Shown in pieces: positions 38,301 through 48,359 of a stretch of 64,000 nucleotides of DNA. The stretch covers positions 1-64,000 of the forward strand of contig CACZJZ010000009.1 of NCBI GenBank assembly GCA_902781655.1, read 5' to 3'. The notes beneath the pieces were generated by a model that was not told the origin of the DNA, ran no database searches, and saw nothing but the letters and a program-made list of their open reading frames with translations. The position numbers and the translations under genes were made by a program. Origin of the DNA: an uncultured Lachnospiraceae bacterium (GTDB lineage Bacteria; Bacillota; Clostridia; Lachnospirales; Lachnospiraceae). Within the stretch, counting starts at the first letter, position 1. Each line of letters begins with the position of its first letter.

Positions 38301-40622
38301 ATGATTGTCCTCCCACTGGGCATAAAGAGTGGTGTTCTCGGTTAGATTAACAGTCGCACCATCCGCATAGGAGTCGCCAGTACCGTCAGCCGCCGTAGTC
38401 CAGTTCAGGAAGTTGTAGCCTTCACGAGTGAAGGTGTTTGCATTCAGCGCCGTATCCTTCTTTGCGGTTACGCTCTGCGGGGCCATCGTGCCTTCGACCG
38501 GGTATTCCGCACTTCCGTTGGCTTCAAAGGTAACCGTCAGCTCCGTGGGTTCTTCGCCGCCCCAAACGCCATTGACATAGTTAATGATATTGCCAGCGCT
38601 TGCGGTCGCGGTTTCCGTATAGGTACCGTCGGCATTGTGCAGCTTGGCAGCGGTGATGGGGATAGTCACCGCACTGCTACCCGCATTATACTGATAGGTT
38701 GCGGTCGCCGTGCCAGGTGTGCCCTGCTGAATGTACTTGCCGGTGCCATTGCTGGAGCAGATATCTGCACCGCCCTTGGTAGTGTAGATGGCGCCAATAG
38801 CCGTTACGTTGCCGTTCACATCCATCTTCGCATCAACCAAGTCGTTATTGGAGCGGTTGTATGCCTTACCAGGCGCATAGGCCACGGACTTAAACTTGCA
38901 GGGACCCCAGACGAAGTTGTCGGAGCTCCATTCGTCGCTGTCGTAGAAATAGATGTTCTTTCCGTTTGCAACCGTCAGGCCAGCGCCCTCGGCAATATTG
39001 ACCTGAACGCCCGCCAGCAGAGCGGCATCCTGATTGATGGTCACATTTCCAGACTGGATATTGATGGTAATGTTGTTGGTGATAGGCAGTACGTAGCTTG
39101 CAGAGTTGACATCCATGCCTGCAAGCGTCAGCGACAACGTGTTCAATGCCGCTTCGCCGTTTACTGTGAATACAAGACGATCCGTCTTTTCATCGTAATC
39201 CTTAGTAAAGCTACCGGATTCCACTTTGAACATACCGGTGTCGCCAATGAAATTAATGGCAGTAGTATATGTGGTGCTCATTGCATAAACGCCGCTATAA
39301 ACCTGTTCATTGGCGCCGGCATTCAACGTCAAGGGAACTTCGATGTTTTGTACGAAGTACTGCGAAAATGGGAACACCCCATGGCCCATGCCGGAAGATG
39401 CGCTGCCGCCGCGGAAGTCTGCAATCTGATAGAATTCGTACACCGTCGCGCCAGATTCCGCCAGAACAGAACCGCTGCCGGAGATAAAGCCCCATGCATA
39501 GAGCTTGCCGCCGTTCTTGACTGTAATGGAGCTGTTATCCGCCATTTTGATATAGCCGTAATCGCCAACGGGGCGTCCCTGCTGACCGCCGCCAGCTGCA
39601 AAATATCTGCCGCCCAAGCTGATCGCGCCATTGACGGTAATGGACGTGCCTTCGCTCATCGTCAGCGTCCGGAATGCCTTAGACGCGGGAGTCGTCCGAA
39701 TCGCCGCAGGAGCATCCGTATACAGCGTTCCCGCCTCATCAAATGGAATCAGAAGTGTAATTCCAGCCGGAATGGTATAGGTACCGCTAATGGAGCCATC
39801 AGTAGCCAAGGTGATCTTGGACTGGCTGTTTGCCTGTGCATAGGAAACCGCATCGCCCAGATCGTCAAACCGCTGGCCGCCGGTTTCAAACAAGGCCGCC
39901 GTTTTACTTGCGAACCGCGCTGTGATAGTGCAGTCATTTTCAATGTTCAACGCAGCCTTTGCAGACGTGCTGATATATTTCTCGTTAGAAACATCATACC
40001 AGCCCATGAACTGATAGCCCGCCGCCGGGGTCGCCACTACCTGATAAGCAGTCATAGAACTCTGAGTATTGCTGTACTCCTCGGTAATGAGTTTTCCGTC
40101 TACTGTATAAGTACCGTTTTCAGCAGGCACGAAAGTCGCAGTTGCATTGACATCGCTTACCAGAACCACGTTGGTAAGGGTGATCTTAGTGGCAGCACTG
40201 GTGCTGCCAGACTGGATGTATACTTTAACGCTCTCGTTTGTCGCCAGTTCCTTGGTAAAACTGGCACCCGAAGAAACCTCTGTACCATCCACCTGAATTT
40301 TTCCGCTGTTCTGCTCAATAGAGTAGTCAAAGGAAAGGGTTGCTGTTGTCGACTTCTTATTTGTAATTGTCAGTGTGGATTTATAGGATGTATCGCTGCA
40401 TGTTCCACCCGTGCTGGTAGCTGCGCCGATAATGCTCGTACCATTGGCCGACCAAGCATCATCTGCGTCGCCTGTAAAACTCAGTCCAATGTTCTCGTCA
40501 GCTAAGCCTGTCACTGTACCACTGGTTGCCGCAAACGCTGTCATGGTCACATTGGGTAACAGTGCCATAACCATGCACATGCAGAGCACAAGCGAAAGGA
40601 ATCGCTTTAATGTGCTTTTCAT
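35376..40622 (-). CDS. Giant surface protein: InlB-type repeats, Cys-rich repeats and cell-wall-binding repeats
   Basis: A 1748-residue secreted protein. Signal peptide is residues 1-31 ([25 protein letters not shown]). A region of beta-rich, unassigned sequence follows to about 690. An InlB-type repeat ([19 protein letters not shown]) lies near 730. From about 775 to 1145 there are nine or ten Cys/His-rich units of the form [20 protein letters not shown]...IPAKGH. A second InlB-type repeat stands near 1230. The C-terminus (about 1285-1748) is made of cell-wall-binding (CW/choline-binding-like) repeats with [12 protein letters not shown]. It has no LPXTG motif, so anchoring is non-covalent by the C-terminal repeats. 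It lies inside the capsule operon. Confidence 0.9.
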   Translation of the reverse strand: MKSTLKRFLSLVLCMCMVMALLPNVTMTAFAATSGTVTGLADENIGLSFTGDADDAWSANGTSIIGAATSTGGTCSDTSYKSTLTITNKKSTTATLSFDYSIEQNSGKIQVDGTEVSSGASFTKELATNESVKVYIQSGSTSAATKITLTNVVLVSDVNATATFVPAENGTYTVDGKLITEEYSNTQSSMTAYQVVATPAAGYQFMGWYDVSNEKYISTSAKAALNIENDCTITARFASKTAALFETGGQRFDDLGDAVSYAQANSQSKITLATDGSISGTYTIPAGITLLIPFDEAGTLYTDAPAAIRTTPASKAFRTLTMSEGTSITVNGAISLGGRYFAAGGGQQGRPVGDYGYIKMADNSSITVKNGGKLYAWGFISGSGSVLAESGATVYEFYQIADFRGGSASSGMGHGVFPFSQYFVQNIEVPLTLNAGANEQVYSGVYAMSTTYTTAINFIGDTGMFKVESGSFTKDYDEKTDRLVFTVNGEAALNTLSLTLAGMDVNSASYVLPITNNITINIQSGNVTINQDAALLAGVQVNIAEGAGLTVANGKNIYFYDSDEWSSDNFVWGPCKFKSVAYAPGKAYNRSNNDLVDAKMDVNGNVTAIGAIYTTKGGADICSSNGTGKYIQQGTPGTATATYQYNAGSSAVTIPITAAKLHNADGTYTETATASAGNIINYVNGVWGGEEPTELTVTFEANGSAEYPVEGTMAPQSVTAKKDTALNANTFTREGYNFLNWTTAADGTGDSYADGATVNLTENTTLYAQWEDNHSLTKVINKKDATCTEDGYTGDTVCAICGKEITKGEAIEAKGHIEAIDAAVEPTCTEPGKTEGKHCSVCNEVLIAQEVIPATGHKEETIPGKEATCTDTGLTDGTRCSVCGTVIKAQEEIPAKGHSWNEGEITTSPTCENAGVKTYTCTVCNATKTEAIDATGHTPVEVAEQPATCTEAGHKAGTKCSVCEAILSGMEEIPATGHTEVIDAAKAPTCTETGLTEGKHCSVCNTVLVAQEEIPAKGHTEVIDPAVEPTCTEPGKTEGKHCSVCNEIIVAQTEIPAKGHTEVIDAAKAPTCTEPGLTEGKHCSVCNEVIVKQEVIPATGHKPEIRNAVEATLTTPGYTGDTYCSVCNELLKQGKEIPKTGAHITWVIDGEVVAEEDYLKGTMPSFKDSTDKAPDDNYRYTFTGWSPEVVVAEEDATYTAQYSASARVFYTITFNANGGEGSMEPQRFEVGVDTALNTNAFTREGYKFIGWNTAADGSGATYADEGAILELTGDMTLYAQWQFWNGWLKDANGKQYYKDGELQKTGWTVIDGETYYLDTETGYAATGITTLIPNGATETARCVFDAEGVFQSDVTGVYSVGEDTYWLNSGIIEEEAGLKRVVKENGTVNYYYFAVQKNLEEREGLTLSAAVKSTVLNGKDCWLHKTNGLALPEWGYYFDENGVILHDEDTSKNGILKDGEDLFYYVDGIKAPAGMIKIGDDYYYANSKGQLIVNQTYYCSRMNGLMEEGTYAFDAEGKLIQGATDKNGIVKDDDGVLRYYVNGKVTYVGLIEIDGDFYYVRSNGEVVTDCVYWITWTHGLKEAGYYTFDENGKLTGTPKNGIVEEDGVLHYYVNGKLTYAGLIKIGDDYYYVNSKCEVVRDCDYYISWTHDLMPQGRYHFDADGKLTGSVAPLKNGIYEEDGSLYFYRNGERAYAGLIQIDGDYYYVRSTCEVVHDRSYYVYWTHGLMPVGYYNFDSAGRMILNSETE
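37190..38300 (-). repeat. Tandem Cys/His-rich coding repeats in the giant surface protein
   Basis: Nine to ten units of roughly 37-42 codons. Most share PTCTE.G.T.G.HCSVCN followed by a variable strand and IPA.GH, giving three Cys and one His per unit. Several neighbouring units are almost identical in DNA (around 37,340-37,700), which suggests recent duplication; the outer units are more divergent. Confidence 0.85.
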
Positions 40623-41290
40623 TTCTTTATTACCTTCTTTCTTTGATGATTTCTGGCGTTTATTTCTATGTAAATGCTGAGTCCCGCCGCAAATGCGATG
40701 GCTGCCCAGACATGAGAGAGATGGAACAGCATCCCCGTAGAGGACGTCCGGAAGAATTCATCAAGAAAGCGGAACGCTCCATAGGATGCCATATAAAGCG
40801 GATAAGTGCTGCCGGGGTTCTTGCTCTTTTTCACTCTGGGAACGAGCAGAATCAACATCACAATGTAATAGAGAATCTCAAGTTCCCTCGTGGGAAAGTG
40901 AACGTGCGTTCCCGGTATAACTAAGCCGGAGCAGCATCCAGCGACGATGCAGTTGACCCGAGCACACATCAGTGTAAAAAGCATACACGGAGTAAACACA
41001 TCGCACACTTTGCAGTAAGGCCGCTTGGTAAGCTTGGCTCCCAGCCAGTAGGCTGCCGGCATAAAAAACACACCGCCAAACAGGCTCATGTTTCCTATGT
41101 CACCGCTTTCCAGAAAAGCAAAGACTTTCACACTGCATACGCCGATAGCAGTATGCAATACTGAAAGGATCAGTACGGCATACCATTTCATTTGGAGCTG
41201 TCGCCGCATCCTGTACAGCCAGAACACATTGAAGATAGTTCCTGCTGTTAGTAACAGATATAGTGAATTCGTTTGAAGCCATGACATCAT
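40619..41290 (-). CDS. Lgt-like (prolipoprotein diacylglyceryl transferase family) membrane protein
   Basis: A 223-residue protein with about seven membrane helices. [13 protein letters not shown] near residue 110, [12 protein letters not shown] near 130 and [19 protein letters not shown] near 170 mirror the conserved Arg-Asn, HP-x-Q-YE and E-x2-R motifs of Lgt. It is shorter than true Lgt (about 260-280) and His of the HP-x-Q motif is replaced (FPTREL). It is more likely a paralogue with another lipid-related role; it overlaps the giant surface protein gene by 4 bp and a small membrane gene by 4 bp. Confidence 0.65.
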   Translation of the reverse strand: MMSWLQTNSLYLLLTAGTIFNVFWLYRMRRQLQMKWYAVLILSVLHTAIGVCSVKVFAFLESGDIGNMSLFGGVFFMPAAYWLGAKLTKRPYCKVCDVFTPCMLFTLMCARVNCIVAGCCSGLVIPGTHVHFPTRELEILYYIVMLILLVPRVKKSKNPGSTYPLYMASYGAFRFLDEFFRTSSTGMLFHLSHVWAAIAFAAGLSIYIEINARNHQRKKVIKK

Positions 41291-41568
41291 CTTTGCACCT
41301 TCTTCCGGCTATGAGAACTCTGCTCTAAGCAAATAGCCAAATAGAACAAATTTAGAAGTAGCACTATTAAGCCACAAACTGCCACAAATACAGAACTCTG
41401 CATATTGGATAGCCATGCAAACAAATCTCCCAAGAGTTTCAGTACCCCGACAGAAATTCTTCCTTGGGGTGCAATTTGCTTTGCGCACAGGACGTACTCA
41501 ATTGCCATAATGAGATCTATGGCAAAGACCGAAATTCTTTGTCCATCGACATTAGGAATACGGAACAT
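41287..41568 (-). CDS. Small membrane protein, unknown function
   Basis: 93 residues with one clear membrane helix near the C-terminus (VFVAVCGLIVLLLNLFYLAICL) and a weaker one in the middle. Basic tail (SHSRKKVQR). No family recognised. It overlaps the Lgt-like gene by 4 bp and follows another small membrane gene, so it is part of the same translated unit. Confidence 0.6.
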   Translation of the reverse strand: MFRIPNVDGQRISVFAIDLIMAIEYVLCAKQIAPQGRISVGVLKLLGDLFAWLSNMQSSVFVAVCGLIVLLLNLFYLAICLEQSSHSRKKVQR

Positions 41569-41580
41569 TCCATATAGAAC

Positions 41581-41856
41581 TCAGATAAATACAACAATTA
41601 AGAGCAAGTACTTCTTGCGTTTACCCTTTTCTAAAAAACGAACATTATGAACAACAATGAGGACATCCAATCCCGTCCACAGCACATGCCCATAAAAACC
41701 TCTCGAAAGCAGCAGCGCATTAATCTCCCAAGCAAAATTTAAACTTCCTGCTATCAACGGCATAAGCAATAGATGGGATTTTCTATTTTGAATTCCGCAC
41801 AGAACAATGATTACATATGCCAATGTCCAGAAAATTACTGTTAAGTGATTAAGCAA
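41581..41856 (-). CDS. Small three-helix membrane protein with WE...LD motif
   Basis: 91 residues, three to four membrane helices. NFAWEINALLLSRGFYG and VLWTGLDVLIVVHNV carry a Trp-Glu pair in one helix and a Trp-x3-Asp in the next. This resembles the two acidic sites of membrane terpene cyclases of the Pyr4/PaxB type, but the protein is less than half their length. I list this as a resemblance only. It is the first of three membrane genes between the two large surface proteins. Confidence 0.55.
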   Translation of the reverse strand: MLNHLTVIFWTLAYVIIVLCGIQNRKSHLLLMPLIAGSLNFAWEINALLLSRGFYGHVLWTGLDVLIVVHNVRFLEKGKRKKYLLLIVVFI

Positions 41857-41929
41857 AACATACCCCCATTGAAAGGTTTCTCTCCATGGGGTATGGCGTT
41901 AAACGTGCCATACCCCATGGGTTATTCTG

Positions 41930-44900
41930 TCATCTCACCATCTTGCCGTCTGCACCAAAGGTGTAGAATGTGGCAGGCAGCAGGTTGTTGGTCTTAGATA
42001 CCCAGTAGCGCTGACTGGTGATGACCTTGCAGTAGCTGTTCACATAGTAGTAATCGCCGTCGATTTGGATCAGACCAGCATAGGTCTTGACACCGTCCAC
42101 ATAGTAATACAACTCGCCGTCCTCACTGACGATGCCGTTCTTCACCTCGGGATTGGGATCAGGGTTCGGATCGGGGTCGGGTGTCGGAATAGGCGCATCC
42201 GTCATCTTGCCTTCTGCGTCAAAGTTGTAGAATGCAGCGGGGAGCAGATCATTGGTCTTGGACACCCAGTAGCGCTGATTGGTGATGACCTTGCAGTAGC
42301 TGTTCACATAGTAGTAATTACCATCGATCTGAATCAGGCCGGCGTAGGTCTTGACACCATTGACATAGTAATACAGCTCGCCGTCCTCGCTGACGATGCC
42401 GTTCTTCACTTCGGGATCAGGATTGGGATCCGGATCGGGGTCAGGTGTCGGAATGGGTGCATCGGTCATCTTGCCGTCTGCACCAAAGGTGTAGAACCCC
42501 GCGGTCAGCAGATCATTGGTCTTAGACACCCAGTAACGCTGATTGGTGATGACCTTGCAGTAGCTGTTCACATAGTAATAATCGCCGTCGATCTGAATCA
42601 GGCCAGCGTAGGTCTTGACACCATTGACATAGTAATACAGCTCGCCATCCTCGTTGACGATGCCATTCTTCACCTCAGGATCAGGATTGGGATCCGGATC
42701 GGGGTCAGGCGTCGGAATGGGCGCATCGGTCATTTTGCCGTCTACATCGAAGTTGTAGAAACCAGCAGGCAGCAGGTCATTGGTTTTGGACACCCAGTAG
42801 CGCTGGTTGGTGACTACCTTGCAGGAGCTGTTTACATAGTAGTAATCGCCATCGATCTGAATCAGGCCAGCGTAGAAGCGAACGCCGTTGACATAGTAAT
42901 ACAGTTCGCCGTCTTCATTCACAATGCCATCCTTCGAGGGATCGGGCGTATCAATGATCATGCGGCCATCTTCATCAAAGCTGTAGAATGCCGGTTCAAA
43001 GCCAGTATCATTGGGATAGGAAACCCAATGACGGGTGTTCTTCACTGCCGTGTAGTCTACGCTTCCGAAATAATAGTAGTATCCGTCTTCTGCCAAATAC
43101 AGGCCGTTGCAAACCATGCCGTTGATGGTATAATACGTATTTCCGTTAAGATAGAATAGCCCCGTGTGCTGATATACGCCATGGCAGATACCATCTTCTC
43201 CAAAGTCGTACCAATAAATCGGGTCATCATGGTTGTCGCGCAGTTTTACATACCGGAGGCCCTCATAGCGATAACCGTCCTGATTGAAGAAATACAGATT
43301 GCCTTCAATGGTGTACCACTTGCCCTGAACAAAGCCGGGGCCATAATAGTAGCGTTTACCGTGGTCAGTGGCCAGCCATGCACCCTTCACCAGTTTGCCG
43401 TGTTCAAATTGATAGATTACATTGGGGAAGAAACTGCTGTTTTCACCATCCAGCCCCTGGAAAGTCTCGGGGTCAAAGTAGTAATAACCGTTGTTGCCAT
43501 CTGCATCCGTCAGGTTCCACCAACCGGACTTGGCCACGCCGTTGATGGCGTAATACCATGCGCCATCGAATTCAATCAGCCCAGTGACCTTTCCTTCACA
43601 AGCACCGGTTGTCTCATTGAACTGATAGAAATACTCGTTGCTCTCATCGTTGAGGCCAGGAACCTTGTGAATGCCTTTCAAGGCATTGTTTTCGACGAAG
43701 TAGTAGGATGTACCGTTGACCGTTTTCCAGCCAGACCAGGAACCGTTGTCCAGGATGAAACGATCCGTGAAATCCTGATACGATTCGCAGTAGAAATGGC
43801 CGCCGCAGGGGTGCGTGGTATTCTCCGGCTCCTCATAGGGATAGATCCCATACTGCTCCTGGAAGGAGGTCTGCTTCGCCATGTTGTAGAGCGCGTTTGC
43901 GCCCAGATAGATGTCGTAGCCAACCGAACCGGAGTTCTCAATGCTCAGGCACTGATTATCATCCCACTGTGCGCCGCCCTTGGCGGACAGCTGCACGCCG
44001 CTGAGGATGCAAATAGGATTGGCCGTATCAGGATCGATGGCCTGGCTCTGCTTGATGAAGTTGCACTTCACAGTGAGCAGATTGTTTTCGTCCAAGGATG
44101 CGGATGTAAGACGGAAGTAATCATTGGACACCGTCAGGTTGGAGATGTCCACAGCGACATTCTGGTCAAACTGGAACTTCACCGTCACCTCAGTCTTCGA
44201 GCTTACGCGCTCCGCCAGCTGGAGCAGCAGATCCCAAGCCGTGATGCCGGAAATATCGCCGCCAGCAACCATGGACAGAAGCGGCTCCAGCTTTTCAGGT
44301 ACCTTGATCGTCATCATATCCAGTCCGAAGACATAGGTGACATTCATGGGCTGGCTGGGATCGATCACATGATAGCGGTCTGTCTCGCCATCTCCTCCGG
44401 GAAGATATTCCGCATTGGAGACATCTCTTGTCCACGCGAAGGTTCTGTCGCCGCTTGTGGCGTTGTCAAAGTCGAAAATCGCCTGATTGGCACTGTACAT
44501 AGCGACCTTGATCGTGGCACTGATGGAGTAGTCCCGCGTGATCATGGCCGTGATGGTCACATTGCGCAGACCGGACGCCTCGCTGCCGGTAAAGGCAAAG
44601 CCGTTATTCGCAGCTTCCACAGTACCCGCTGCGCTGTTGCTCAGTTCAAATGTGATATCGCCTGCGCACACAGCGACGGGATTCTCATTATAGGTTGCAA
44701 TCAAAGGAAGGCGCACCGAGTCTCCGTAAATGGCGTTGATACTCGTTTTGGAGAATTTCAGGCCATTCGGCTCGACCACGGTAAGCGTCTTGCTGCCGAT
44801 CACCGTGTCACCGGACAGGAGCTGAATTTCCACGCTGCCCTTCTTGACGGCGGTGAAAACACCATCTTCAGAAACGGTACCGATGGTTTCATCCGCGGAC

Positions 44901-47008
44901 TTCCATGTGATATCGGCAGGGAGTTCCGCCGCGCTGCCGGACACACTGACACCGGAAGCGATCAAGCGGACTGCGGCGCCGCTCGTCAAGTAATCATAAG
45001 CAGAGGTGATCAGGGCATGATCAAACTCCGTAGAGACAGGGGCTGTGGAGACCACCATCAGAGATGAACTAACGGAACGCTCATAACCATCCGAAGGACG
45101 GTTCACGACCGTGAGCGTATTGCTGCCTTCCTGCTTCGCTACGAAGGTAGTGGAACCGCCACCGTCCAGATTGATTGCGGTCACACAGCCTGCGTCCAGC
45201 ATGATCTGTGCCAGTTCTTCAGCACTGCCGCCGGCGGAGAAGGGTTCCTGACGACCGTCCAGCACCATCAAGACAACCTTGCCCTCAGCGGTGATACCCA
45301 CACAGGTGCGGGAATGACGGCTGTTATAATAGTCTGCTGCGCTGGTCACGACGGACTTTCCATCCTTGACCAGATAAACGCTGCCGCCGACAGCCTCTTG
45401 GATTTGGTCTTTATAGGCTGCGTAATCGCTGGAGCTGCCGATCATGGCGGTTCCATCCTTCAGGATCGCAAAGAAGTTTTCAGAGGCGACACCGTGATAT
45501 TCGACACCCTCCATGACCAAAGCGCCGCTGGGGGCACCGGTGGTCATGTTGTAAAAGTCTGCATTGACACCGACGACCGCATTGTAGTGTTCCACATAGT
45601 TCGCCGTGTCGGCCGGATCGGAGTGGCGCTTCTGGGCCGCAGTCATCTGGTCGGATACGCGGGACATGGCCCAGCCCTGGCTCGGATCGTTGGCATGATA
45701 ATTGGCGTGGATGCTCACATCATCGCGGGAAATATCAGCGGTCGCAATGTAGTAAACGATCTGCTTGTCGTCCTTGGTCAGCGCATAGTTGATCGTCTGC
45801 GTCACGCCGGGAGCGACCGTCGTCGTATCCGAAGAGAACACAGAGTAGTATGCATCATCCGGCTCCGGGTCGGGTTCGGGATCCGGATCAGGGTCGACCG
45901 GGTCGGTACCGTTCGGATCACCCGCAAGGTCAAAGAGATAATCTGCAAAAGCGTAGCAGCACGCTTTACGCAGCGTTTCATAGTTGGAAAGATCGGTCAG
46001 AGAATAGGAGCTCTCCAGCGCACCGATCAGGGTATTCCCGGTATAGGTACTCATAACCTTGCTCCGGATACCGTCCTTGGTGACCATGCCGCCCAGGCGG
46101 TTGGTCAGAAAGTAGGAAGCGCGGCTTGCATCTGTAAGCCCTGCGGTGAAGTAGTTCTCAATGATCGTGCTCAGCGCAACACCGCCACGGTTCATCTCCG
46201 TTGTGAGATAGAAAGCATCCATATCGCCATAGAGATCCGTATCGGTGAAGGAGTGATCCACACTGTTGAGTGTGCCGTAATCTACACCGAGGTATCTTGC
46301 ACGAATGTTGGCGGCAAGCGTATCGACGTCAGTCTCCGTGGTATCCACCTTGTCAGCGATATCCACGTTTTCGGCGCAGTACATCAGATCTGTAATGTCA
46401 CCGGCCCAACTGCCCATGTCGGCACGAGCCTGAACAACAGCATCCGTCATGCCTTGCACCTTGGCGTAATTGGCCACATCCATTGCGCCAAACACATGGC
46501 CAAGGTCAACTTTATTGCCATTGGGCAATGTGAAGTTGTTGATGTTCTTCAGCGCAGAGGCCGAAGTGTTGTTCGCGGTATCCTGCTCGGAAACGTAGGC
46601 GGTGAAGGCAGTGTTCTCCTTGCCGCAGACCATTTCCCAAGTGCCGGAGGTATACCGCTCCACGCCTGTACGGATATAGTTGATGATCAGCGCATTGGCA
46701 TTCTCACCGACATTTTCTTCCGTATAGGTCTGGGCATAGCCTTCCAGAACCTTGAAGCAGGAAAGGAATGTCGCATAGTCTGAAATCTCAGTGACGGCAG
46801 ATGTGTCATCCACTTGCTCCGATTCCTGGTCTTCCAGTTCAACGGAGACATCCTCGAGTTCAGAAGCAACAGGTTCTTCATAGTTCGTGGCGGTATCCTC
46901 AATTGCCGAGTCATCTGCCGCATACGCTCCAACAGGCAGTAGCGTTGTCAGCAGCATGACGATGACAAGGCACATTGACAGATACCTTTTCATTGTTCCT
47001 CTCGCCAT
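41930..47008 (-). CDS. Surface protein with NAGPA (phosphodiester glycosidase) domain and cell-wall-binding repeats
   Basis: A 1692-residue secreted protein. Signal peptide is residues about 6-30 (YLSMCLVIVMLLTTLLPVGAYA). Residues about 75-360 form an unassigned domain with VDLGHVFGAMD and WAGDITDLMYC. After a PDPEPDPEP linker, residues about 390-655 form a NAGPA domain (VGVNADFYNMTTGAPSGALV, VGITAEGKVVLMVLDGR, AINLDGGGSTTFV, VNRPSDGYERSV), which cleaves sugar-phosphodiester bonds. A BIG2-type Ig domain lies near 680-755, further beta domains follow, and cell-wall-binding repeats fill residues about 1140-1692. AAGGAG precedes the ATG at 47008. A role in trimming phosphodiester-linked wall or capsule sugar is inferred from the domain and context. 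Confidence 0.88.
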   Translation of the reverse strand: MARGTMKRYLSMCLVIVMLLTTLLPVGAYAADDSAIEDTATNYEEPVASELEDVSVELEDQESEQVDDTSAVTEISDYATFLSCFKVLEGYAQTYTEENVGENANALIINYIRTGVERYTSGTWEMVCGKENTAFTAYVSEQDTANNTSASALKNINNFTLPNGNKVDLGHVFGAMDVANYAKVQGMTDAVVQARADMGSWAGDITDLMYCAENVDIADKVDTTETDVDTLAANIRARYLGVDYGTLNSVDHSFTDTDLYGDMDAFYLTTEMNRGGVALSTIIENYFTAGLTDASRASYFLTNRLGGMVTKDGIRSKVMSTYTGNTLIGALESSYSLTDLSNYETLRKACCYAFADYLFDLAGDPNGTDPVDPDPDPEPDPEPDDAYYSVFSSDTTTVAPGVTQTINYALTKDDKQIVYYIATADISRDDVSIHANYHANDPSQGWAMSRVSDQMTAAQKRHSDPADTANYVEHYNAVVGVNADFYNMTTGAPSGALVMEGVEYHGVASENFFAILKDGTAMIGSSSDYAAYKDQIQEAVGGSVYLVKDGKSVVTSAADYYNSRHSRTCVGITAEGKVVLMVLDGRQEPFSAGGSAEELAQIMLDAGCVTAINLDGGGSTTFVAKQEGSNTLTVVNRPSDGYERSVSSSLMVVSTAPVSTEFDHALITSAYDYLTSGAAVRLIASGVSVSGSAAELPADITWKSADETIGTVSEDGVFTAVKKGSVEIQLLSGDTVIGSKTLTVVEPNGLKFSKTSINAIYGDSVRLPLIATYNENPVAVCAGDITFELSNSAAGTVEAANNGFAFTGSEASGLRNVTITAMITRDYSISATIKVAMYSANQAIFDFDNATSGDRTFAWTRDVSNAEYLPGGDGETDRYHVIDPSQPMNVTYVFGLDMMTIKVPEKLEPLLSMVAGGDISGITAWDLLLQLAERVSSKTEVTVKFQFDQNVAVDISNLTVSNDYFRLTSASLDENNLLTVKCNFIKQSQAIDPDTANPICILSGVQLSAKGGAQWDDNQCLSIENSGSVGYDIYLGANALYNMAKQTSFQEQYGIYPYEEPENTTHPCGGHFYCESYQDFTDRFILDNGSWSGWKTVNGTSYYFVENNALKGIHKVPGLNDESNEYFYQFNETTGACEGKVTGLIEFDGAWYYAINGVAKSGWWNLTDADGNNGYYYFDPETFQGLDGENSSFFPNVIYQFEHGKLVKGAWLATDHGKRYYYGPGFVQGKWYTIEGNLYFFNQDGYRYEGLRYVKLRDNHDDPIYWYDFGEDGICHGVYQHTGLFYLNGNTYYTINGMVCNGLYLAEDGYYYYFGSVDYTAVKNTRHWVSYPNDTGFEPAFYSFDEDGRMIIDTPDPSKDGIVNEDGELYYYVNGVRFYAGLIQIDGDYYYVNSSCKVVTNQRYWVSKTNDLLPAGFYNFDVDGKMTDAPIPTPDPDPDPNPDPEVKNGIVNEDGELYYYVNGVKTYAGLIQIDGDYYYVNSYCKVITNQRYWVSKTNDLLTAGFYTFGADGKMTDAPIPTPDPDPDPNPDPEVKNGIVSEDGELYYYVNGVKTYAGLIQIDGNYYYVNSYCKVITNQRYWVSKTNDLLPAAFYNFDAEGKMTDAPIPTPDPDPNPDPNPEVKNGIVSEDGELYYYVDGVKTYAGLIQIDGDYYYVNSYCKVITSQRYWVSKTNNLLPATFYTFGADGKMVR
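41939..42960 (-). repeat. Exact-period 264-bp tandem coding repeats
   Basis: The same DNA landmark (CATCTTGCC and variants) recurs at 41939, 42203, 42467 and 42731, an exact 264-bp (88-codon) period. Each unit encodes a wall-binding repeat pair plus a PTPDPDPDPNPDP linker. Units are nearly identical at the DNA level, which suggests recent expansion and a length that can change by recombination. Confidence 0.92.
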
Positions 47009-47026
47009 GTCAGTTTCTCCTTACAT

Positions 47027-47494
47027 TTATTTTAAATTATCGATCAGATAATTTAAGTCCTCCTGCATTGCGTAGAAGCGGGTCTGCTCTGTCTCTTCCA
47101 AGCCAGAGTCTGCAGGCAGTTCCTCTACATGCAGATAAACATTTCGCTGGGTCCCTGTGTCATCCGTCAGGCAGCCAACAACCTCGCTGCTGTCATCACC
47201 AATTAAAACCTTGAACAATTCATAGGTTTCTTCTCCGCTCTTGGTTTCAAAGGTAACCGCAATCGTGTTTCCGTTCTGCTCCTGGCGAATGGTAACATAC
47301 TCCTGCCAACGATCCGGATAATGCAGATCACCGTAGTCTGTATGAACGACTACATCTTCTGGAATCGTATCTGCAGAAACATTATCATTCTGCTCTTCCT
47401 GCACTTTGTCATTGCCGCATCCGGCCAACAGGCCACACAAAAGTGCACCGCATAACAAATAGCCTATCAGTTTGACTGGTGTCTTTCTTTTCAT
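47027..47494 (-). CDS. Small lipoprotein
   Basis: 155 residues with a type II signal (LIGYLLCGALLCGLLAGC, lipobox Cys at 26). The mature part is beta-rich and acidic (LHYPDRWQEYVTIRQEQNGNTIAVTFETKSGEETYELFKVLIGDD), ending with TRFYAMQEDLNYLIDNL. No named family is recognised. It precedes the NAGPA-protein gene by 18 bp and is likely a partner of the surface machinery. Confidence 0.85.
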   Translation of the reverse strand: MKRKTPVKLIGYLLCGALLCGLLAGCGNDKVQEEQNDNVSADTIPEDVVVHTDYGDLHYPDRWQEYVTIRQEQNGNTIAVTFETKSGEETYELFKVLIGDDSSEVVGCLTDDTGTQRNVYLHVEELPADSGLEETEQTRFYAMQEDLNYLIDNLK

Positions 47495-47546
47495 TCCATG
47501 ACCTTCCTTTGTTTTTGATTTTGCTATATTCTTCAGGGCGTATGCC

Positions 47547-48359
47547 CTAAAATCCCAAGTATTCCGTGAATGGATGCTCGGTATCTAATTTCAAGTATCT
47601 GTGATGGCTTCTTTGCTTATCTGGCGGTGGATCTTGCTGATAGTCACCATACTTCTGCTTCAGATACGCATCACAGTCTGCCGGAAGCCGGACAGGAAGC
47701 CCCTCGAATATGCCGTAGCTGCCATCGCCATATATTTCTTTTCTGTGGTATTCCAAGCGTCCTTGCCAATTTCCGTGGTTTGCGATGACACTCGAAGATT
47801 CTGTCGGCCATGCAGAGATCAATGCTGTATAGGCCGCAGCAGTTTGTGCGGTATTTTTACCAAAACCCAAAGCTCGCAGCGGATTCACAACCGCTTCCTT
47901 CCATCGCTCAGGACGAACGCAGGGAATGGAAAGCTTTCTGACAAACCAAGCTTTCTTACGTTCCAGTCGTTCCTGTTCTTTTTTATCTGTCGGGTAACCA
48001 TCCAGAGGAAAAATGTCAATGCTGATTCCATGGTTGATTGGAAGTGCCGCGACGCTTTCCTCAATGCAGGTCGTTTCTGAATTTCTCAGCTTGCTGTAGA
48101 TTGCGGGAAATGCAGGATCTGATTGAAAGTTTTGAAGGAAGAGCTGTTCCGGAAGCAAAGCCGGAGCTTCCTTGCAGAAGCGTTCATAATCATTGCGGAA
48201 TAACGCGACATCGGCATCATCATCCCAAGGGACAAAGCCGCCATACTTAACCGCCCCAAGCGCACTGCCGCATACTAAAAAGTATTTCAACTGCAGCTGA
48301 TCACAGATCTGTGTGAAGATTTGAAGTATCTGAAACACTTTCTTCTGGAGTGTGGTCAT
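47547..48359 (-). CDS. LicD-family phosphotransferase
   Basis: A 270-residue protein. YFLVCGSALGAVKYGGFVPWDDDADVALF near residue 28 is the LicD signature with its metal-binding Asp triplet. LicD enzymes transfer phosphocholine (or another phospho-alcohol) to surface sugars. No licA, licB or licC is seen in the window. The presence of two proteins with choline-binding-like wall repeats in the same operon makes a phosphocholine-decorated polymer plausible. The gene start lies 59 bp inside the end of the polymerase gene. Confidence 0.88.
   Translation of the reverse strand: MTTLQKKVFQILQIFTQICDQLQLKYFLVCGSALGAVKYGGFVPWDDDADVALFRNDYERFCKEAPALLPEQLFLQNFQSDPAFPAIYSKLRNSETTCIEESVAALPINHGISIDIFPLDGYPTDKKEQERLERKKAWFVRKLSIPCVRPERWKEAVVNPLRALGFGKNTAQTAAAYTALISAWPTESSSVIANHGNWQGRLEYHRKEIYGDGSYGIFEGLPVRLPADCDAYLKQKYGDYQQDPPPDKQRSHHRYLKLDTEHPFTEYLGF

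Noticed and set aside
35343-38345. 1000-codon open frame on the plus strand opposite the giant surface protein
   Set aside because: It runs against a clear secreted protein with signal peptide and repeats; it has no ribosome site or domain and arises from the codon bias and repeats of the real gene. The same holds for 38637-40505.
41939-42960. CRISPR array
   Set aside because: The 264-bp period, coding nature and lack of unique spacers exclude it. The 12-bp tract at 21104 was also tested and is far too short in unit, and no cas gene is present.
42065-46783. Long plus-strand open frames opposite the NAGPA protein (42065-43159, 43166-45067, 45314-46783)
   Set aside because: Antisense shadows of a gene with repeats and strong third-base bias; no start signals, no domains.
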